Shown here in pieces: positions 1-8,845 of a stretch of 64,000 bases of DNA. A model generated the notes under the pieces. That model searched no databases. It worked only from the letters and a program-made list of their open reading frames with translations, and was not told where the DNA came from. The position numbers were made by a program, and so were the translations under genes. Origin of the DNA: Comamonas testosteroni TK102 (GTDB taxonomy: Bacteria > Pseudomonadota > Gammaproteobacteria > Burkholderiales > Burkholderiaceae_C); assembly GCF_000739375.1 (NCBI RefSeq), contig NZ_CP006704.1:4650001-4714000 (forward strand), read 5' to 3'. The stretch's first letter is position 1. Every line of letters starts with the position of its first letter.

Positions 1-812
1 TTAAGCTTTTCCACCACGGCGGCCGGAGTTCCCTTTGGCGCCAGCAACGCCATCCATACATCGATATCGGGCAGCTTGATACCCACATCGGACATAGACG
101 GCACGGCCGGCAGCGAGGGGATGGGTTTTGCGCTCAGACGAGCCAACGGCTTTAACGTGCCCTTCGCGAAATGGGGCATGGCCGTCGTGATTCCGTCGAT
201 AGTAAAGGTGATGTCCTTGGAAAGTAGGCCTTGGGTTGTCCCAGCACTGCCCTTGTAGGACGCAGAAACCACATCCTTTCCTAGCACGCGCTTGAGGAGT
301 TCACCAGAAAGCTGGGATGTGAAAGTTCCAAAACCGTAGCTAATTGCAGTGGGGTCAGCCTTGGTTCGTGACAGCAGCACTTGCATTGAATCAGGCCCTG
401 CCTGATTGGTCATAACGACCAACGGCGTGGTGGCTACTTTGCCTATTGGCTCGAAGTCATTGATGGGATCGTAGGGCAGCTTGGAGTAGAGATACTGATT
501 CATCACCAGCGTATTGTCGATAGCCATCAGCAGCGTATATCCATCTGGCACTGCCTTCGCAACGACGTCAGCGCCGATGATGGTATTTGCGCCTGGCTTG
601 TTGTCAACGACGATCGGCTGGCGCACCAATTCACCCATACGCTGCCCAACGACGCGGGCCAGCAAATCAGTAGGACCGCCAGCCGGGAAAGGTACAACCA
701 TCCTGATAGGCCGACTTGGAAAATCACGCGAAGCTTGTGCCTGCGCTTGTAGCGGAACAGAGCTCCACACTAACGATAAGGCTAGGGCCGCTGCGGCCTG
801 GGAGGTCATCAT
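1..812 (-). CDS. Bug/TctC-type solute-binding protein, C-terminus cut by window edge
   Basis: This is a periplasmic solute-binding protein of the tripartite tricarboxylate transporter (Bug) family, which captures small organic acids outside the inner membrane. The frame runs open from an ATG at 812 to the window start, giving about 270 residues of the usual 320-330, so the C-terminus is missing. A GGAG sits 7 bases before the ATG. A Sec signal peptide (MMTSQAAAALALSL, ending in AQAQA) is followed by the family hallmark FPSRPIRMVVPFPAGGPTD and later VDNKPGAN and PDGYTLL. No TctA or TctB membrane partner is visible, as is common for Bug proteins in Burkholderiales. The ligand is unknown; the catabolic neighbourhood suggests an aromatic or dicarboxylic acid. 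Confidence 0.9.
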   Translation of the reverse strand, partial: MMTSQAAAALALSLVWSSVPLQAQAQASRDFPSRPIRMVVPFPAGGPTDLLARVVGQRMGELVRQPIVVDNKPGANTIIGADVVAKAVPDGYTLLMAIDNTLVMNQYLYSKLPYDPINDFEPIGKVATTPLVVMTNQAGPDSMQVLLSRTKADPTAISYGFGTFTSQLSGELLKRVLGKDVVSASYKGSAGTTQGLLSKDITFTIDGITTAMPHFAKGTLKPLARLSAKPIPSLPAVPSMSDVGIKLPDIDVWMALLAPKGTPAAVVEKL

Positions 813-1375
813 GGAGAGTCTCCTATACGGTTGTCGATATCCGCAACAACGAACTGCGGATATTTGTTTAGTAGTCAATTCTGGTCGGGTGCCACACGCC
901 CGGCAATGTGGCAGTGGCAATTCGCTGTATCGAAAAAAGGAATCTGCCATCCGCTCCATGCACTAACTCCCATGACACGCAGCGCACTGCCGCACAGCAC
1001 GTCTCACACTAAGTTAGAGACATACAGACCCATTTGATGTTGAGGTTGAAGACCGTCCCAACCTTGCCACCCCTAGACGAATCGAAATGCAAAATCAGTG
1101 CGACGTGAAGTCATCACAGCGTCCCACTGATCACATCAGGAATGCACCGCGCAAAGGCGTTGTCCCCTTCTTGCAAGGACAACGCCTGCTCGCACATGGT
1201 GCTGAAAACGTTCCGCTGTGTTCCGGTCGTCAGGATCGCTCAGGCTAAATACATCACCTCATCCACTGCGAGCTTTTCGGCCTAGCGTGCTACCCTGTTG
1301 GCGTTATTGGCCAACGCTTCTAGAAGTTCACGACAGACTGTGACTTTTTGTGTAACCGCCTCAGCGCTATCATCT
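813..1375. other. Intergenic stretch without an assigned gene
   Basis: This is about 560 bases between the first Bug gene and a decayed IS3 element. Read on the minus strand, 1090-1375 has coding-like runs broken by stops, so it may hold a decayed gene, but I cannot name a family. The promoter of the Bug gene should lie near 820-900; I could not fix -35 and -10 boxes. Confidence 0.4.
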
Positions 1376-1427
1376 TGGACTGCCCTAGGCAGGCAGACAT
1401 ACTCGGCCACTCTTTGGTGGACTGCTT

Positions 1428-2221
1428 CTATTCAGGTAGGCAAATCCCAGCCACAAGTCCGGTGCGCTCAAACGCCTCAGGGCTGATTCCACCCAGATGG
1501 CTATGGCGGCATGACCGGTTGTAGATCACCTCGATATAGTCGAATACATCGGCCCAGGTTTTGTCCCGGGTCTTGTAAATACGCTCGCGGACGCGCTCCT
1601 TCTTCAGGCTGCTGAAGAAAGACTCCACGACGGCGTTGTCCCAGCAGTTGCCACGGCGACTCATGCTGGACGCTAGGCCATGGGCTCGGCAGAAACGCTT
1701 GAAGTCATCGCTGCTGTACTGGGCGGATTCAACCGGTCGTCGCAACACCGGGTTTCCTTTGCTTCACCAGACGTGCGTACTGCGCCAGCAGGAGCTAGCC
1801 ACCACAGACCCAAGATGCACGGTGATATCAGTGACGCACGCTTTGTCTGGGGCATCCTCGGTGAACTGCCAATGCAAGTGGTTGGAGGCAATGATGGAAG
1901 GCTGGCCTGGAATGTGCCAGGAGTCTTGTAGCCCCATATCGCTTTGGTCTTTTGCTTGCGCATGATGCGGGCAACGAGATGCTTACCGCAGCGCTCCACG
2001 GCCTCGCGCAGATCCGCAAACGCACGGATAGCACCGTAGACTCCGTGGCCGGGCGTAAGTGAATGGCGGATCAGCTTGAGCAAGCGTCTGTCGTCATGTT
2101 CGTGAATTGAGGCCAGATCGTGTAGCCACGCATAGACCCCTGCACGAGGCACTCGCAGCAATCTGCACATCAAGCTAATGGCATGTTGGCTGCGGTGCTC
2201 GTTGATGAAGTGGTACTTCAC
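1428..2221 (-). pseudogene. IS3-family OrfB integrase, frameshifted
   Basis: These are remains of a DDE transposase spread over at least three frames. The N-terminal part (MKYHFINEHRSQHAISLMCR, then GVYGAIRAF) is intact to about 1940. The middle is recovered in another frame (EDAPDKACVTDIT). The C-terminal part is at 1428-1748 (RAHGLASSMSRRGNCWDNAV, ending HLGGISPEAFERTG). The GNCWDNAVVESFFSSLK block carrying the last catalytic Glu is present, but no single frame links the D, D and E residues, so it cannot make a working protein. Confidence 0.85.
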
Positions 2222-2255
2222 CCGGGCTCCCTGGCCAAGTACCGCACGGCTTTTT

Positions 2256-2501
2256 TCAGATATCCCGTTCTTCTTTGATGCGTCGCATCTGACTGCGCAA
2301 ACGCAGGATCTCGCTCTTGGCTTCGAGCAGCTCTTTGGACTGCTGCTCGCTCGTGGCTGGGGATAAGGGCCTGACCCATTTATGCAAGGTATGCGTAGGC
2401 ACGCCTAAACGGACTGCGACTTTAGCCACCGAGAGTCCCTTCTCAGCGACTTGCTTGACCGCTTCTTCCTTGAATTCCGGCGTAAACATCTGCGCACTCA
2501 T
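2256..2501 (-). CDS. IS3-family OrfA (transposase helix-turn-helix subunit)
   Basis: This 81-residue ORF has the IS3 OrfA fold. An N-terminal HTH (FTPEFKEEAVKQVAEKGLSV, then VAVRLGVPTHTLHKWV) is followed by a leucine-rich coiled coil (ELLEAKSEILRLRSQMRRIKEE). It would bind the IS ends and, through a frameshift with OrfB, make the transposase. The frame ends early at ERDI: one C appears to be missing, because the family continues ILKKA. It is therefore probably truncated and inactive. Confidence 0.75.
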   Translation of the reverse strand: MSAQMFTPEFKEEAVKQVAEKGLSVAKVAVRLGVPTHTLHKWVRPLSPATSEQQSKELLEAKSEILRLRSQMRRIKEERDI

Positions 2502-2687
2502 GGACTACCTCCTATGCTCAAAAGATAGAAAGGGTTCTCTCTCTGCCTAGGGGCAGTCCAATTGGTAAGTGCTTAAAAAGTACCGAATTTCTCCGACACA
2601 AAGCCTCTGGAACAGCTATTCCACCGCTACCGTCTGTTACACGCCGCAAAGCATTGAAAGAATGCAAGGTTGCTCTACGAGCCGCCC

Positions 2688-3812
2688 TCAGAAGTTGTGC
2701 CGTACCCCCATGTAGATATTGCGTGAGCTTCCATTCGTCGAGCCAACTAACGTTGCTGGAGCTTGTGCAGTTCCAGTGCCTAGCACGTACTGCGATCCGT
2801 TCTGGTTGGTAATCCGAGCGGCACCGAAGTAAAGACGCGTTCGCTTAGACAAGTCATAGTCACCACCAAAGGCAATCCAATTAGCATTGCGATTGCCGGT
2901 TGAAGCGGTGTAGTCGGAGCGGTCGTTAACTCGAGTGAATTGGGCAATGGCGGTGAACAACCCAAATGGCACGCGCACACCGACGTTGGTCAACCTGAAT
3001 TCGCTTGTGGAAGTTCCTGGCAGTCGAGCGATGGCACCAGTGCAGGTACTACAGGAGTTCTTCTCAACCGTCGTGCCGAGGAAAAACCTAGCGAAGCGGG
3101 CATCATAGGATCCCCCCAGCACCATTGCCGAGACCTTACCCGAGCCGGCGTTGTCCGCCCCCTCCTGCCACTGGAAGCCAGCATTGAGGTCGAAGCTACC
3201 AGCCTGATAACGACCAGATACGCCGTAACCGCGACCGATCGTCGCGGACTTCTCACCAAAGGAATACTGCCCGCGTATTTCAAGCCCCCCCCAGCGCGGA
3301 GACACATAATTGATGGCGTTATCTTGGCGAGCCGCTACCCCCATCGGCAATACCTGTCGCTGCGTCGTTGAGCTGATGTTTCGGGTGAGCGACAGCAGCC
3401 CACCCGCTCCCTCCCAGATGAAGGCGTCCACATTACTCTGGACCAAATAGTAGGGCGTAGGAACGCGCCCCATCTGCACAGTACCGAGCCTTGTATCGCT
3501 GAGGCCAACCGATGCTTCCCGCCCGAATGCACGTCCGCCTTGGGCCAAGGTACCTTCATCGAGGTTAAGGCCTTGCTCTAGGCGAAAAACGGCTGAGAGC
3601 CCTCCTCCCAAGTTCTCTACACCTCGGAAGCCTAGGTTACTACCAGCGCTGCCGCCCGAATACAGGCGATTGATGCTGGAACCGTTCGAGCGAGGGGCAT
3701 CCACACCAGAGTCCATGCGCCCATAAATGGTCACACTTCCTTGTGCGTTCGCTGCTCCGCAAACGTTGAGCAACACCGCGCATGCCACAGCATGTTTGGT
3801 CAGTCCGATCAT
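2688..3812 (-). CDS. Gram-negative trimeric porin (OmpC/porin_4 type)
   Basis: This is an outer-membrane beta-barrel porin that lets small polar solutes into the periplasm. I chose the ATG at 3812 because AAGGAG lies just upstream and a clean signal peptide follows (MIGLTKHAVACAVLLNVCGA, cut after NAQ); a longer frame from 3917 exists. The mature protein starts GSVTIYGRMDSGVD, the standard Burkholderiales porin opening. The last residues VRHNF end in Phe, the signal read by the BAM barrel-assembly machinery. Its 374 residues fit the family. It is divergent from the Bug/TPP-enzyme operon and has two MarR-type palindromes about 155-190 bp upstream, so it may supply the outer-membrane step for an aromatic-acid uptake route. 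Confidence 0.92.
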   Translation of the reverse strand: MIGLTKHAVACAVLLNVCGAANAQGSVTIYGRMDSGVDAPRSNGSSINRLYSGGSAGSNLGFRGVENLGGGLSAVFRLEQGLNLDEGTLAQGGRAFGREASVGLSDTRLGTVQMGRVPTPYYLVQSNVDAFIWEGAGGLLSLTRNISSTTQRQVLPMGVAARQDNAINYVSPRWGGLEIRGQYSFGEKSATIGRGYGVSGRYQAGSFDLNAGFQWQEGADNAGSGKVSAMVLGGSYDARFARFFLGTTVEKNSCSTCTGAIARLPGTSTSEFRLTNVGVRVPFGLFTAIAQFTRVNDRSDYTASTGNRNANWIAFGGDYDLSKRTRLYFGAARITNQNGSQYVLGTGTAQAPATLVGSTNGSSRNIYMGVRHNF

Positions 3813-3966
3813 TGATGTCTCCTTCATTTTTTTTGGGGCCTTTTGCCCCAACTCCTGTTCCTCACAATGCACTTGAATCTTCATGGGCAGTCCCAAGCAC
3901 AGTCTTCCAGCGTCCACATCCTCAGATGAATCTCAAATTCAACATGGCTCCTCTGGCTTGCGAAGT

Positions 3967-4002
3967 ATAGGTAGCCATCTAACAATTTAGATAGCCATCT
4001 AA
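3967..4002. promoter_or_regulatory. Tandem MarR-type operator palindromes before the porin
   Basis: Two 16-bp sites lie 20 bp apart (two helical turns). They are ATAGGTAGCCATCTAA at 3967-3982 and TTAGATAGCCATCTAA at 3987-4002. The second is an inverted repeat, TTAGAT and ATCTAA around AGCC. Close matches lie at 12770, 21112 and 27286. The half-site resembles TTAG..CTAA operators bound by MarR/SlyA proteins, and a MarR gene is at 12938-13483. Binding is inferred. Confidence 0.6.
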
Positions 4003-4534
4003 GTAAATTTCCTAGGTTCAGAATTCCCGACTGTGGCTGAGGTGCCACGCTTTATCTGCGAGGCGTCGCAGGCAAACAAGCAACGCTCGAGAAGTGTCCC
4101 CCATTCCATCCCAAACAACCCGGATTGATTAAGTGATCAATGCCATCTGAGCACTAGGTATCACCAGTTCGGCAAGCACAGTGTGTGCAGACAGGCCGCG
4201 CTCGGTAACCGCGCCGTAATTGATTTATCGATTTCATGAGGCAGTGCACCTTCTGCGCTTCACAAAGCAATTTATTTGTGCCCACCCTGGCTGTGAACCG
4301 GAACGTGCTACATCGAATTGAAGATTACGTCGTAGAACCTTTTCATCGCACACAGCACGAAGGTACTACTCAGCCGAGAGCAACGTAGCTGGAGGAGCCA
4401 TTTAACGAAAGACTCCTTCTCCCTTCGCCACCGCCCATAGGTTGAGGGAGCATTCAAGCTTGATGGCAGTCAACAGACTTCCTAGCATTTGAATCCCCAG
4501 AGAGCACGTTTAGTTGCCCGATATTGGAGACACC
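4003..4534. other. Intergenic region between porin and Bug operon
   Basis: This is about 530 bases with no convincing ORF. It should hold the promoter of the operon starting at 4535. An inverted repeat TTGAT-TAAGTG-ATCAA lies at 4125-4140 and could be a regulator site. I see nothing else that is definite. Confidence 0.4.
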
Positions 4535-5524
4535 ATGAAAAACTCAAGCCTAACCCGGCGGTCGCTATGTGTGACCTCAGCCTTGGTCATCGCCTTCCTG
4601 GGCCATACGGCCGTTGCACAAGAGAACTATCCGGCAAAACCGGTCACACTTGTCGTCCCCTTCACCCCAGCAGGTAGCAACGACGTTATCGCCCGAGTAG
4701 TCGGGCAGCGGCTTAGCCAAATTTGGCATCAGCCGGTCATCGTGGACAACAAGCCCGGCGCAGCAGGAAGTATCGGCACCGACCAAGTGGCCAAAGCCTC
4801 TGCTGACGGCTACAAGCTACTAATAACCAACAACAACACGATGTCGATCAACCCGATGCTGCTGCCGAACACTCCGTACGCTGTTGCACGCGATTTCGCC
4901 CAAGTGACGCAATTGGGCACAGTACCCGTAGTGCTGGTCGTGAATTCAAATTTGAAGGTTACCACTGTGAAGGAGCTAGTCGCTCTCGCAAAAATCAGCC
5001 CCGGGAAACTTTCGTATGCATCGTCGGGCTCAGGCAGTCCGCAGCATCTCTCGGCAGAGCTTTTCAAGTCCATGACAGGCACTGATATAGCCCACATTCC
5101 CTACAAAGGCGCAGCCCCCGCCATCACGGACATGCTAGCTGGACAGGTTGACCTTCAGTTCGGTGCCATCAACTCGCTGCTGCCACACATTCGCAGCGGT
5201 AAGCTTCGAGCGCTTGCCGTAGGTGGGACCCGGCGCGCCAGCCTGCTACCCAATGTCCCAACAATGGCAGAAGTAGGCCTACCCCAGTACGACAGCGAAA
5301 TCTGGCTAGGCCTGGCAGCTCCAACAGGCACCCCCTCCGCAGTGATCAAGCGTATCAACGCCGATGTCTCCAGAGTTCTGGAGGAGTCGGGCGTTAAAGA
5401 AAAGCTAGCGGAGCAAGGTATTGAAGCGCGATCCTCGACACCGCAAGAAATGACCCAACTTGTCGAAAGAGATACCGCGCGCTGGGCCAGCGTCATTAAG
5501 GGCGCAGGCATCAAAGCCGATTAA
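4535..5524 (+). CDS. Bug/TctC-type periplasmic solute-binding protein
   Basis: This is a solute-binding protein of the tripartite tricarboxylate transporter family, 329 residues. The ATG at 4535 has GGAG 6 bases upstream; an in-frame ATG at 4514 lacks this. A twin-charged signal peptide (MKNSSLTRRSLCVTSALVIA, ending in AVAQ) precedes YPAKPVTLVVPFTPAGSND. The family blocks VDNKPGAAGSIGTD, ADGYKLL and HIPYKGAAPAITDMLAGQVD follow. It is first in an operon with a TPP enzyme 13 bases downstream and an aldehyde dehydrogenase. The likely ligand is the oxo-acid or acid those enzymes process, but it is not determined. Confidence 0.92.
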   Translation: MKNSSLTRRSLCVTSALVIAFLGHTAVAQENYPAKPVTLVVPFTPAGSNDVIARVVGQRLSQIWHQPVIVDNKPGAAGSIGTDQVAKASADGYKLLITNNNTMSINPMLLPNTPYAVARDFAQVTQLGTVPVVLVVNSNLKVTTVKELVALAKISPGKLSYASSGSGSPQHLSAELFKSMTGTDIAHIPYKGAAPAITDMLAGQVDLQFGAINSLLPHIRSGKLRALAVGGTRRASLLPNVPTMAEVGLPQYDSEIWLGLAAPTGTPSAVIKRINADVSRVLEESGVKEKLAEQGIEARSSTPQEMTQLVERDTARWASVIKGAGIKAD

Positions 5525-5537
5525 ACGGAGCAACCAA

Positions 5538-7346
5538 ATGAATTCAATGCAACCCGTCCCGCTGCGTCGAGACATTCCACTCCCTGGCAATGATACCGAC
5601 AGTCTGTGGGCTAGCGATGCGATCGCAGAGATGATCCGCGCGCTTGATATCCCCTATGTCCTACTAAACCCCGGATCAAGCTTTCGCGGTCTGCACGACA
5701 GCTTGGTCAACCACCTGGGCAATATCAACCCCCAAATGCTGGTTGTGCTTCATGAGGAGCATGCCGTTGCTATCGCCCACGGCTATGCAAAGGTAACAGG
5801 AAAGCCCCTGGCTGCCATTGTCCACAGTAATGTCGGACTGATGCACGCTTCTATGGCGATCTTTAATGCCTGGGTAGACCGCGTGCCGGTGATGGTTCTC
5901 GGCGCAACGGGCCCAGTCGATGCCGCAAAACGCCGCCCTTGGATCGACTGGATGCATACCGCGCAGGACCAAGGTGCGTTGGTACGCGACTTCACCAAAT
6001 GGGATGCGCAGCCCGCTTCCGTTGTTGCCTCTTATGAAGCGCTGCTCCGAGCCAAACAGATTGCACTGACTGCACCGTCCGGTCCAACCTACGTCTGTTT
6101 TGATGTTTCCTTACAAGAGACGAGAATCGACGCGATCCCGCCATTACCCAACGTCTCGCGATACGAGGTTGCCTCACCCGCTGTACCGGGCAAGGAAGAT
6201 CTGGAGAAAGCCGCAGAACTACTTTCCTCGGCAACTCGGCCCGTCATTCTCATGGGACGCGTATCTCGCTCGAGCGAAAGCTGGCGCCATCGCATCCAAC
6301 TGGCCGAGAAGCTAAATGCGGAGGTCCTCACTGACCTGCGCGCTGGTGCGTCCTTTCCTACGGACCATGAACTTCACGCCGCCGTGCCAGGTGTCTTTCT
6401 CTCACCCGAGGCGGCAGCTACGCTGCGCGCCGCGGACGTCGTCCTTAGTCTTGATTGGTACGACTTGAATGGAACACTCCAACAGGCATGGCGCGGTGAG
6501 TCTGTGAGCGCCAAAGTGATCCAGGTCTCACTCGACCACTACAGCCATCGCGGCTGGAGCATGGACCATCAAGGCCTCCCGCCGGTCGACGTATTTATGC
6601 CAGTTGAACCGGACGTCGCCGTTCCTCTCCTATCCGCCGCATGCAATCGCCGCTCGGTCGCCACTCGCCCCTCGAAGACGGTAGCCGCCAAGCTGCCGGC
6701 GCTGCAGGACGGCACAATCAGTATTGCGATGGTCGCGGATGCCCTGCGCCGCGCAGCAGGCGAGCAGCCCGTGACGCTGATTCGCGTGCCACTGGGATGG
6801 AGTGGAGAGATGGGCCACTTTCGCGATCCTCTGGACTACCTAGGCATGGACGGCGGTGCAGGTATTGGCTCAGGACCGGGTATGGCCGTAGGTGCTGCAC
6901 TGGCACTTCGCGATACCGATCGTCTCCCCGTACTGATGACAGGTGATGGCGATTACTTGATGGGCCTGACGGCACTATGGACAGCGGCCAATGCCGGCAT
7001 TCCGCTGCTCACTGTTGTATGCAACAACTGTTCTTTTTTCAACGACGAACTGCATCAGGAGCGTGTGGCACGCGACCGTGACCGACCAGTGCAAAATCGC
7101 TGGATCGGGCAGCGAATCGGAGACCCGGATCCGGATCTAGCTGCACTCGCGCGCGGACTGGGGCTACAAGGCTTTGGGCCGACTACCAACCCGGCCATGC
7201 TTGACGAGATACTAGCTCGCGCCGTAGCAGCGGTTCGGGCTGGCTCAACCGTTGTCGTCGACGTACGGGTCACTCCAGGCTACAGCGCTGCAATGACCTC
7301 CGGCATGACCCGTTCGCATGAAGATCATGAAGGAAGCCAAGCATGA
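5538..7346 (+). CDS. Thiamine-diphosphate-dependent decarboxylase/lyase (acetolactate-synthase-like)
   Basis: This 602-residue enzyme has the three-domain fold of acetolactate synthase and benzoylformate decarboxylase. The N-terminal PYR domain carries the cofactor-activating Glu in VLHEEHAVAIAHGYAKVTG (about residue 72). The C-terminal PP domain has the metal/TPP motif GDGDYLMG, closing with VVCNN (about 468-497). The ATG at 5538 has GGAG 7 bases upstream; the longer frame from 5460 overlaps the Bug gene. The next gene, an aldehyde dehydrogenase, overlaps by 4 bases, which suggests a 2-oxo acid is decarboxylated to an aldehyde that is oxidised at once, as in mandelate catabolism. The substrate is not known. 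A carboligase role is the main alternative. Confidence 0.85.
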   Translation: MNSMQPVPLRRDIPLPGNDTDSLWASDAIAEMIRALDIPYVLLNPGSSFRGLHDSLVNHLGNINPQMLVVLHEEHAVAIAHGYAKVTGKPLAAIVHSNVGLMHASMAIFNAWVDRVPVMVLGATGPVDAAKRRPWIDWMHTAQDQGALVRDFTKWDAQPASVVASYEALLRAKQIALTAPSGPTYVCFDVSLQETRIDAIPPLPNVSRYEVASPAVPGKEDLEKAAELLSSATRPVILMGRVSRSSESWRHRIQLAEKLNAEVLTDLRAGASFPTDHELHAAVPGVFLSPEAAATLRAADVVLSLDWYDLNGTLQQAWRGESVSAKVIQVSLDHYSHRGWSMDHQGLPPVDVFMPVEPDVAVPLLSAACNRRSVATRPSKTVAAKLPALQDGTISIAMVADALRRAAGEQPVTLIRVPLGWSGEMGHFRDPLDYLGMDGGAGIGSGPGMAVGAALALRDTDRLPVLMTGDGDYLMGLTALWTAANAGIPLLTVVCNNCSFFNDELHQERVARDRDRPVQNRWIGQRIGDPDPDLAALARGLGLQGFGPTTNPAMLDEILARAVAAVRAGSTVVVDVRVTPGYSAAMTSGMTRSHEDHEGSQA

Positions 7347-8845
7347 CGAAGATACCAATCTCCCTGCAGGAAAGCGGCGACCTGACCCCGTACATCCAGA
7401 GCACTTTACCGCGTTCAAGCGGTCATTTCTGGGCGGGACGTTGGCATGAAGGTGGGAGCGACACAATTGCGACCTTCAACCCATCGACCGGTGACCTTCT
7501 GGCCGATATCCCCTGCGCATCCCAGGCAGAAGTGAACGCGGCGGTCGCCTCAGCCAAGTCCGCGTTCCCGACATGGGCCGAAACGCCTCCGTTGCAGCGT
7601 GGCGCGCTATTACGCGAGGCCGCACGCCGCGTACGACTGCATTCACGGGAGCTAGCGCTGCTAGACGCCGCCAACTGTGGTAATCCCGTGCACGCCATGC
7701 AGATGGATGCGGAGATCGCTGCCACCCAACTGGACTATTTCTCGGGACTAGTGCTTGAGATCAAGGGCGAAACCATTCCGACCGCGAATGGCTCGCTGAA
7801 CTACACGCTCAGGGAGCCCCTCGGCCCTGTGGCACGCATCTTCCCCTTCAACCATCCGTTCATGTTCGCTGCCGGGAAGATCGCGGCACCTCTCGCAGCA
7901 GGCAACACCGTCATTCTCAAACCGCCAGAGCAAGCCCCTCTCTCGACCATTCGATTGCTGGAAATTCTCGAGGACCTGTTTCCTCCCGGGGTACTGAACT
8001 GCGTCACCGGCGGGCGCGAAACGGGCGCCGCGCTCTCTGCACATACAGATGTTGCCGCTGTCGCATTAATTGGAAGTGTTGGCGCGGGCAAGGCTGTACT
8101 GAGGTCTGCTGCGGACACGATGAAGCACACCTTGCTTGAGCTCGGCGGCAAGAACGCAATGGTCATCTATCCCGACGCCGAACTGGACCGCGCCGTGGAA
8201 GGTGCCGTGCGAGGTATGAACTTCACATGGTGTGGGCAGTCCTGTGGCTCTACCAGTCGCCTATACGTACACCGATCTATCCACGACACATTTATGCAGC
8301 GTGTAGTGGCGGAACTCGCGAAGAAGCACCGGCCCGGTATCGCCACGCATTCGGACACGACCATGGGAGCGATGGCGAGCCGCGCTCAGTACGAGCGTGC
8401 CCTGCACTACATTCGTGCAGGCATCGAGGACGGAGCCACGCTCTTGACGGGCGGCTGCCCGGCACGCGAAGCGCATCTGCAAGCCGGTCTGTTTATCGAA
8501 CCGACCATCTTCACAGGCGTACTCCCCGATATGCGGATCGCGCGCGAGGAAATCTTCGGTCCTGTGCTCTCGGTCTTCTCTTGGGAAGACGAGAACCAAA
8601 TGTTCGCCGATGTCAATGCCGTCGAACTAGGCCTTACGGCCTCGGTGTGGACCACGAGCCTCAACACCGGCTTGCGCGCCGCCAAACGTATTCAGGCCGG
8701 ATATGTATGGGTCAACGAATGCTCAGCACATATTCCTGGCGCGCCGTTCGGCGGCTACAAGCAGTCCGGCGTCGGTAGGGAGGAATCCAAGGAGGAACTA
8801 CTGGAGTTCACGCAGGTCAAGAACGTCAACGTGAGGCTCGACTAG
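7343..8845 (+). CDS. NAD(P)-dependent aldehyde dehydrogenase
   Basis: This is a 500-residue ALDH-superfamily enzyme, close to betaine- and benzaldehyde-type dehydrogenases, that oxidises an aldehyde to its acid. The catalytic Glu lies in LELGGKN (about residue 266) and the nucleophile Cys in TWCGQSCGST (about 300). The family motifs FPFNHPFM, VILKPPEQAPLS and GPVLSVFSW are also present. The start overlaps the stop of the TPP enzyme (ATGA), so the two are translationally coupled. The stop codon TAG is part of the CTAG at 8842-8845 where an IS element begins. The protein end looks natural (FTQVKNVNVRLD), so the insertion did not truncate it. Confidence 0.93.
   Translation: MTKIPISLQESGDLTPYIQSTLPRSSGHFWAGRWHEGGSDTIATFNPSTGDLLADIPCASQAEVNAAVASAKSAFPTWAETPPLQRGALLREAARRVRLHSRELALLDAANCGNPVHAMQMDAEIAATQLDYFSGLVLEIKGETIPTANGSLNYTLREPLGPVARIFPFNHPFMFAAGKIAAPLAAGNTVILKPPEQAPLSTIRLLEILEDLFPPGVLNCVTGGRETGAALSAHTDVAAVALIGSVGAGKAVLRSAADTMKHTLLELGGKNAMVIYPDAELDRAVEGAVRGMNFTWCGQSCGSTSRLYVHRSIHDTFMQRVVAELAKKHRPGIATHSDTTMGAMASRAQYERALHYIRAGIEDGATLLTGGCPAREAHLQAGLFIEPTIFTGVLPDMRIAREEIFGPVLSVFSWEDENQMFADVNAVELGLTASVWTTSLNTGLRAAKRIQAGYVWVNECSAHIPGAPFGGYKQSGVGREESKEELLEFTQVKNVNVRLD

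Larger units (their letters stand above)
1376..2560 (-). mobile_element. Decayed IS3-family insertion sequence
   Basis: This is a 1185-bp element with imperfect terminal inverted repeats. The left end begins TGGACTGCCCTAGGCAG at 1376, and the right end (2543-2560) reads TGGACTGCCCCTAGGCAG on the other strand, one base longer. Inside are an orfA-type helix-turn-helix ORF and an orfB-type DDE integrase broken by frameshifts. No clear target duplication flanks it, so the insertion is old. It separates the first Bug gene from the porin. Confidence 0.8.
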
